From the IMG/VR virus record IMGVR_UViG_3300025769_000232, positions 1-44,128 of that record: a stretch of DNA of 44,128 nt; one strand, written 5' to 3'. A program made the translations under genes and the position numbers. The notes under the pieces were generated by a model. It worked only from the letters and a program-made list of their open reading frames with translations. It had not been told where the DNA came from and did no database searches. Numbering within the stretch: the first letter of the stretch is position 1; each line of letters starts with the position of its first letter. Shown here piece after piece: positions 43,321 through 44,128 of the stretch. Origin of the DNA: a virus.

Positions 43321-43353
43321 TTTTTAATTATTAATATACCGTGAATATACGAA
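43321..43353 (-). repeat. 33-nt direct repeat copy 1 (promoter-like)
   Basis: This 33-base segment is identical to 43694-43726. It contains TTCGTATATTCACGG and TATATTAATAATTA on the minus strand, and ends 10 bases before the ATG at 43310. Likely a promoter plus operator copied ahead of two consecutive genes. Confidence 0.7.
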
Positions 43354-43354
43354 A

Positions 43355-43378
43355 GGTAGCCTGGGGAGCCAAGCTACC
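43355..43378 (-). other. Hairpin upstream of 33-nt repeat, copy 1
   Basis: On the minus strand GGTAG-CTTGG, loop CTCC, CCAGG-CTACC forms a 10-bp stem with one G-U pair that would be a C-A mismatch on the plus-strand transcript. This favours a structured minus-strand RNA. It lies between the SH3-like gene and the DUF932-like gene. Not a classical terminator because no U-run follows. A part (CTTGG/CCAGG) recurs near 43733-43746. Confidence 0.5.
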
Positions 43379-43394
43379 TGTGCATTACTTTCAA

Positions 43395-43685
43395 TTATTT
43401 TTTAACTAATAAACTTGGAGAAACTGTATATTGACCACCTATTCTACCATCACCAACATCACTAGCTTGAACTTTAATATTCTTACTATTAATTTTAATA
43501 ACTCTAAAATTTTGCTTAGGATCAATTTTCTTATGATTAATACCTACTATATCACCTACTCTAAATGATACTTTAGCATCATAAGCTAATTCTGATCTTT
43601 TAATAGCAACTGCATTTTTAATTGCATTAATTTCTGATTGATCTGCACTCTTAATAAAATCTAATACTTCTTTTAAATTTACCAT
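43395..43685 (-). CDS. Small SH3/KOW-like nucleic-acid-associated protein (96 aa)
   Basis: Helical N-terminus (LKEVLDFIKSADQSEINAIK) and RSELAYDAKVSFRVGDIVGI followed by RVIKINSKNIKVQASDVGDG, ending in a VSPSLLVKK motif. This is the layout of small proteins of marine T4-like phages (pelagiphage-type) with an SH3/KOW-like fold; function unclear, perhaps RNA-binding. The first minus-strand gene at the right, with the second 33-nt repeat in its leader. Confidence 0.6.
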   Translation of the reverse strand: MVNLKEVLDFIKSADQSEINAIKNAVAIKRSELAYDAKVSFRVGDIVGINHKKIDPKQNFRVIKINSKNIKVQASDVGDGRIGGQYTVSPSLLVKK

Positions 43686-43693
43686 AACCTTTA

Positions 43694-43726
43694 TTTTTAA
43701 TTATTAATATACCGTGAATATACGAA
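43694..43726 (-). repeat. 33-nt direct repeat copy 2 (promoter-like)
   Basis: Identical to 43321-43353 and ending 8 bases before the ATG at 43685. Its further upstream sequence (43733-43746, CTTGG-CTAC-CCAGG on the minus strand) keeps the inner hairpin of copy 1 but loses the outer stem. Confidence 0.7.
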
Positions 43727-43779
43727 CCCTATCCTGGGTAGCCAAGTCTCCTGTGCATCGTCTTTGTTTTTTTTTTATA

Positions 43780-43787
43780 TATTTATA
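43780..43787 (+). promoter_or_regulatory. Candidate late promoter box TATTTATA (plus strand)
   Basis: Plus strand TATTTATA lies 13 bases before the ATG at 43801. This copy on the other strand supports the box being directional and tied to transcription toward the following gene. The sequence after it (ACAAAAT) matches that at 4697-4684, both reading TATTTATAACAAAAT. Confidence 0.55.
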
Positions 43788-43800
43788 ACAAAATTTAAAT

Positions 43801-44128
43801 ATGGCTGATTATTCTGCACCCGCATTAAGGGGATCTGGTAGTTTAAATGATTACAGTTTTGTATCAGGACAAACTTATACTTTTACACTTTTAGACCACC
43901 AAATAGTTCTAGTGAAACTAGATTATCAGGTTCAGGTGCATTTACATATGAAACCGTAAGAAATACTAAGGGTTTTTACGATCAAGGAGCACCTAAATAT
44001 GCCTCAGGAACTCATGCTAATCCAGTTGATTTACACAGTTTAATTAGTTCTTCTGAAAGTGGATATGGTAATTATATTTTTTCATATATTTTATATGGAG
44101 AAACTTCAACATTTGAATGGACTCCAAA
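43801..44128 (+). CDS. Plus-strand virion-type protein, 5' end only, apparent frameshift
   Basis: The first 32 codons give MADYSAPALRGSGSLNDYSF then VSGQTYTFTLLD, but the same frame ends at a stop near 43958. From ~43896 the reading continues sensibly one frame lower: PPNSSSETRLSGSGAFTYET then VRNTKGFYDQGAPKYASGTH, open to the window edge. Adding one C at about 43896-43899 would join the two as TLLDPPNSSSETR. Either a real mutation, a sequence error or a programmed shift. The sequence is tail/adhesin-like (Ser/Gly-rich). The only plus-strand gene seen. Confidence 0.65.

Noticed and set aside
43355-43378. Rho-independent terminator
   Set aside because: The 10-bp stem is good but the following bases on the minus strand (TTTCGTATATTC) are not a U-run and belong to the promoter-like repeat.
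1-44128. tRNA genes, integrase or attachment sites
   Set aside because: None was seen while reading the leaders and gaps; intergenic space is too short for most such elements.

Overview
The window looks like part of a T4-like tailed phage (myovirus) genome, AT-rich, with almost all genes on the minus strand. T4-type hallmarks are a gp55-like late sigma factor, gp25- and gp6-like baseplate wedge proteins, a gp5-like hub/spike protein and a DnaG-type primase. A marine Bacteroidota host is suggested, not proven: most starts lack a clear Shine-Dalgarno sequence and sit behind A/T-rich leaders, one gene encodes a lipoprotein with acidic residues after the lipobox cysteine, and the proteins are rich in LamG-like and Ser/Thr/Pro-repeat modules. 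No tRNA, integrase or CRISPR array was seen.

Layout, following minus-strand transcription from right to left. (1) 43.7-38.5 kb: small early/middle-type genes (SH3-like protein, DUF932-like protein, lipoprotein, T5orf172 nuclease-like protein, several small unknowns, HD-domain hydrolase, membrane-anchored coiled-coil protein), then gp55. (2) 38.4-20.3 kb: baseplate/tail module, with the gp5-like hub, a 766-aa hydrophobic-helix protein, gp25, gp6, a DNRLRE-like protein, a coiled-coil protein, a 2735-aa giant structural protein and two further virion-type proteins. (3) 20.2-14.9 kb: two Ser/Thr/Pro-repeat proteins (one 1262 aa), a spermidine-synthase-like methyltransferase and a small tail-type protein. 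(4) 14.9-6.9 kb: a tightly overlapping operon of six sugar-modification genes: two GT60-like (Skp1/mucin GlcNAc-transferase type) enzymes, two other glycosyltransferase-like proteins, a NodU/TobZ-type carbamoyltransferase and an HtrL/YibB-GT2 fusion. (5) 6.9-4.7 kb: GIY-YIG nuclease, primase and PD-(D/E)XK nuclease. (6) 4.7-1.5 kb: a cassette of three LamG-like lectins and one fibrinogen-related-domain protein sharing short terminal tags. (7) 1.5-0 kb: a P-loop kinase overlapping a nucleotidyltransferase that runs off the edge. At the far right a plus-strand virion-type gene begins and appears frameshifted.

The most interesting possibility is a phage protein-O-glycosylation system. GT60 enzymes in protists add GlcNAc to Ser/Thr-rich mucins or to hydroxyproline, and here a GT60-like pair, further glycosyltransferases and a carbamoyltransferase lie next to two mucin-like Ser/Thr/Pro-repeat proteins. 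A second candidate novelty is regulatory: an 8-bp box TATTTATA lies 12-14 nt before the ATG of six genes on both strands and may be this phage's gp55-dependent late promoter. A separate 33-nt perfect repeat with a hairpin precedes two of the small genes at the right.
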